A program made the translations under genes and the position numbers. Under the pieces are notes generated by a model. It saw nothing but the letters and a program-made list of their open reading frames with translations, did no database searches and had not been told where the DNA came from. This document shows, piece after piece, positions 62,430 to 64,000 of a stretch of 64,000 nucleotides of DNA (position 1 is the first letter of the stretch; every line of letters begins with the position of its first letter). The stretch is from an uncultured Chloroflexota bacterium (lineage in GTDB: Bacteria > Chloroflexota > UBA4733), in NCBI GenBank assembly GCA_937967325.1, contig CALBSQ010000361.1, positions 6,136-70,135 on the forward strand. Direction: 5' to 3'.

Positions 62430-63385
62430 CCGGCCGCCTGGGAACCGAACAGATCGGTGCTGAGGTATTTCAGACCGCTATCGTTGATTGTGGTGACGAC
62501 GACGCCCGCGTCCTGTCGCGCCACGCGGAGGGCGGCGTGGACGTTGGCGCCGCTGGAGAAACCGGCGAAAATTCCTTCTCGGCGGGCCAGCAGGCGCGCA
62601 GTAGTTGCAGCCTCCTCGTCGGTGACGGTGAGATAGCCGTCGGCAAGCGCCGGGTCCCACAGCGCGGGAGCCTCACCGTAGCCGGCGCCCTGTATCTTGT
62701 GGCGAGGATCGGTGACCGGCGAGCCTGCCAGCACCGGCGCACCGGCAGGCTCGACCACGTAGGCGCGAACCGCCGGATTATGCCGCTTCAAGCCGCGGGC
62801 CGTGCCGACGAAGGTGCCGGCGGTGCCGACGGTGGAAACGAAGGCGGTCACCCGGCCTTCCGTCTGCTCCCAGATCTCCTCCGCCGTCCCCCACTCGTGG
62901 GCGGCCGTGTTGGCCGGATTGTGGAACTGATCCGCCCGAAAGGCGCCCAGCTCGCGGACCAACTCCTCGGCGCGGCGATCGACCACCGCCAAGTCCTCGC
63001 CGGAGACCTCGCCTGGATGGGCGCCCCCAGCTTGCGCAACCAGCTCGACCGTCGCGCCGAGCGCCTCCAACATGCGGCGGCGCTCCACGGAGTTCCCCTC
63101 ACTCATCACGGCGATGAGCCGGTAACCTTTGACAGCGCACACTACCGCCAGACCCGTGCCGGTGTTGCCGCTCGTCAATTCGACGATCGTCCCGCCGGGT
63201 TTGAGCCGTCCCGAACGCTCAGCCGCCTCCACAATGGCGAGGGCGATGCGATCCTTGATACTCGCCCCAGGATTGACCGATTCGATCTTGGCAAACAGCC
63301 GAGATGAGAGTCCGGCGCTCAGACGGTCGAGCGCAACTAATGGAGTACACCCGATGGTTGTGAGGATACTGGCGCCCGTTAGCAC
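62426..63385 (-). CDS. Cysteine synthase family PLP enzyme
   Basis: A 319-aa fold-type II PLP enzyme. The cofactor Lys is in PGASIKDRIALAI, the substrate loop is TSGNTGTG and the phosphate-binding segment is STVGTAGTFVGTARGL. It would make cysteine from O-acetylserine and sulfide, or a related beta-replacement product (cystathionine beta-synthase-like). Starts with GTG 63385, 11 bp after the charged 146-aa gene; no good ribosome site is visible, so translation may depend on that gene. Its stop overlaps a small membrane peptide gene. Confidence 0.88.
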   Translation of the reverse strand: MLTGASILTTIGCTPLVALDRLSAGLSSRLFAKIESVNPGASIKDRIALAIVEAAERSGRLKPGGTIVELTSGNTGTGLAVVCAVKGYRLIAVMSEGNSVERRRMLEALGATVELVAQAGGAHPGEVSGEDLAVVDRRAEELVRELGAFRADQFHNPANTAAHEWGTAEEIWEQTEGRVTAFVSTVGTAGTFVGTARGLKRHNPAVRAYVVEPAGAPVLAGSPVTDPRHKIQGAGYGEAPALWDPALADGYLTVTDEEAATTARLLARREGIFAGFSSGANVHAALRVARQDAGVVVTTINDSGLKYLSTDLFGSQAAG

Positions 63386-63396
63386 GCCAGCGCAAG

Positions 63397-63837
63397 CTAA
63401 CGATCGCGGAACGGGCGGCGATTGGTCCGCATGGCGCGCCGGTACGCCTGCTTGAACTGGCTCTCCTCGTCATCCACCGGCTCGACAGCGAGCTCGCCCA
63501 GCTCGTCATCTTCCTCGACCACATCGAAGTTACGGGCCGCGCGGGCGCGCGTGGCCTTGCGGGGCCGCGCCCGGCCCGGTCCCGCCAACGATGGCGTAAG
63601 CGGCTCTCCCTCGCCCGGCTCGGTGAACGTCAGCTCATCTGCGTCCTCATCGCGGAGCATCGTCAACTCGGGCGCTGCCACTTCCTCCTGAATAATCGCG
63701 GCAGTTTCCCGGCTCGTAGAAACGCGGTGGAGGCGCTGCAAACGCGCCTCATCGAGCGACTCTTCCAGACGGATGAAGTACTCTGACGGCGTCAGGCTTA
63801 GTTGATCCAGCACGGTGTCGAGAACGGATTGGGCCAC
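63397..63837 (-). CDS. Hypothetical charged protein, 146 aa
   Basis: GTG 63837 lies after GGGAGGG. The N-terminal 40 residues look helical (VLDTVLDQLSLTPSEYFIRL then EESLDEARLQRLHRVSTS). The middle is Glu/Asp-rich and disordered. The end is mixed, RARPRKATRARAARN then acidic, then AYRRAMRTNRRPFRDR. No family is recognised. It is the first visible gene of the cysteine synthase/Fic group. Bases 63838-64000 beyond it contain no gene that I can support. Confidence 0.6.
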   Translation of the reverse strand: MAQSVLDTVLDQLSLTPSEYFIRLEESLDEARLQRLHRVSTSRETAAIIQEEVAAPELTMLRDEDADELTFTEPGEGEPLTPSLAGPGRARPRKATRARAARNFDVVEEDDELGELAVEPVDDEESQFKQAYRRAMRTNRRPFRDR

Positions 63838-64000
63838 CCTTGTGATTCCCTCCCAGGCGTCCGTCCCATCGGGCGAACGCCGGACATGACATGACGAATA
63901 CAGGTGCTTTAACAGTCTAGCGCCCGGCAGCAGCGCGCGTCAACTGCCGGATAGAGGTTACCCCGGCACGACCGTGGCGTCCGACACGGCGCTGACCTGC

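Overview
The window reads as a chromosomal piece of a high-GC, free-living bacterium, most likely a Chloroflexota (Thermomicrobia, Ktedonobacteria or a related class). This is an inference from content: several Uma2-family genes, a DUF4012 protein, lipoprotein solute-binding proteins with long Ser/Ala/Thr linkers, a MacA-like adaptor with an FtsX permease and two ATPases, and a type III CRISPR operon with Csx10. No rRNA, tRNA or CRISPR array was found, so the assignment rests on protein families only.

Layout. 84-10046 (all minus) is an exopolysaccharide cluster: galE, a glycosidase-like/GT2 fusion, three related glycosyltransferases (two sharing an exact 240-bp segment), a NodB deacetylase and an ABC exporter. 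10592-16190 is a PhyH dioxygenase, a divergent AraC regulator and a three-gene sugar ABC importer without an ATPase. 16240-18088 holds a Uma2 gene and prfB with the classical +1 frameshift. 18264-26218 is an eroded block: an internally deleted MFS gene, an MNT nucleotidyltransferase with two stops, a two-component pair with both genes broken, and two frameshifted exported proteins, with intact rsgA and an intact Asp-box protein among them. 26386-36946 has an FAD oxidoreductase, a 132-bp MITE with 8-bp target duplication, an MBOAT acyltransferase plus SGNH hydrolase, a deleted Uma2 gene, a Nudix hydrolase, a DUF4012 protein and an orphan solute-binding protein. 37298-44145 is a MacAB-like export system. 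44233-46436 is a four-carbon acid sugar kinase/PdxA2 pair.

47186-56021 (minus) is the most interesting region: nine tightly coupled genes that look like a type III-D CRISPR effector complex. They are a Cas10 without HD domain and with GGDR in place of GGDD, four Cas7-like RAMP proteins (one TIGR03986-like), Csx10 (Cas5), a Csm2-like small subunit with a long disordered tail, a probable Csx19 and one unrecognised 161-aa helical protein. No cas1, cas2, cas6, array or CARF effector accompanies it, so crRNAs would have to come from elsewhere in the genome and cyclic-oligoadenylate signalling looks lost.

56154-63837 carries an oxidoreductase/2-hydroxyacid dehydrogenase pair, an AT-rich and probably acquired orphan D12 adenine methylase, an aldo/keto reductase, a nest of inverted repeats, and a minus-strand group of a charged unknown protein, a cysteine synthase, a 38-codon membrane peptide and an autoinhibited Fic protein.
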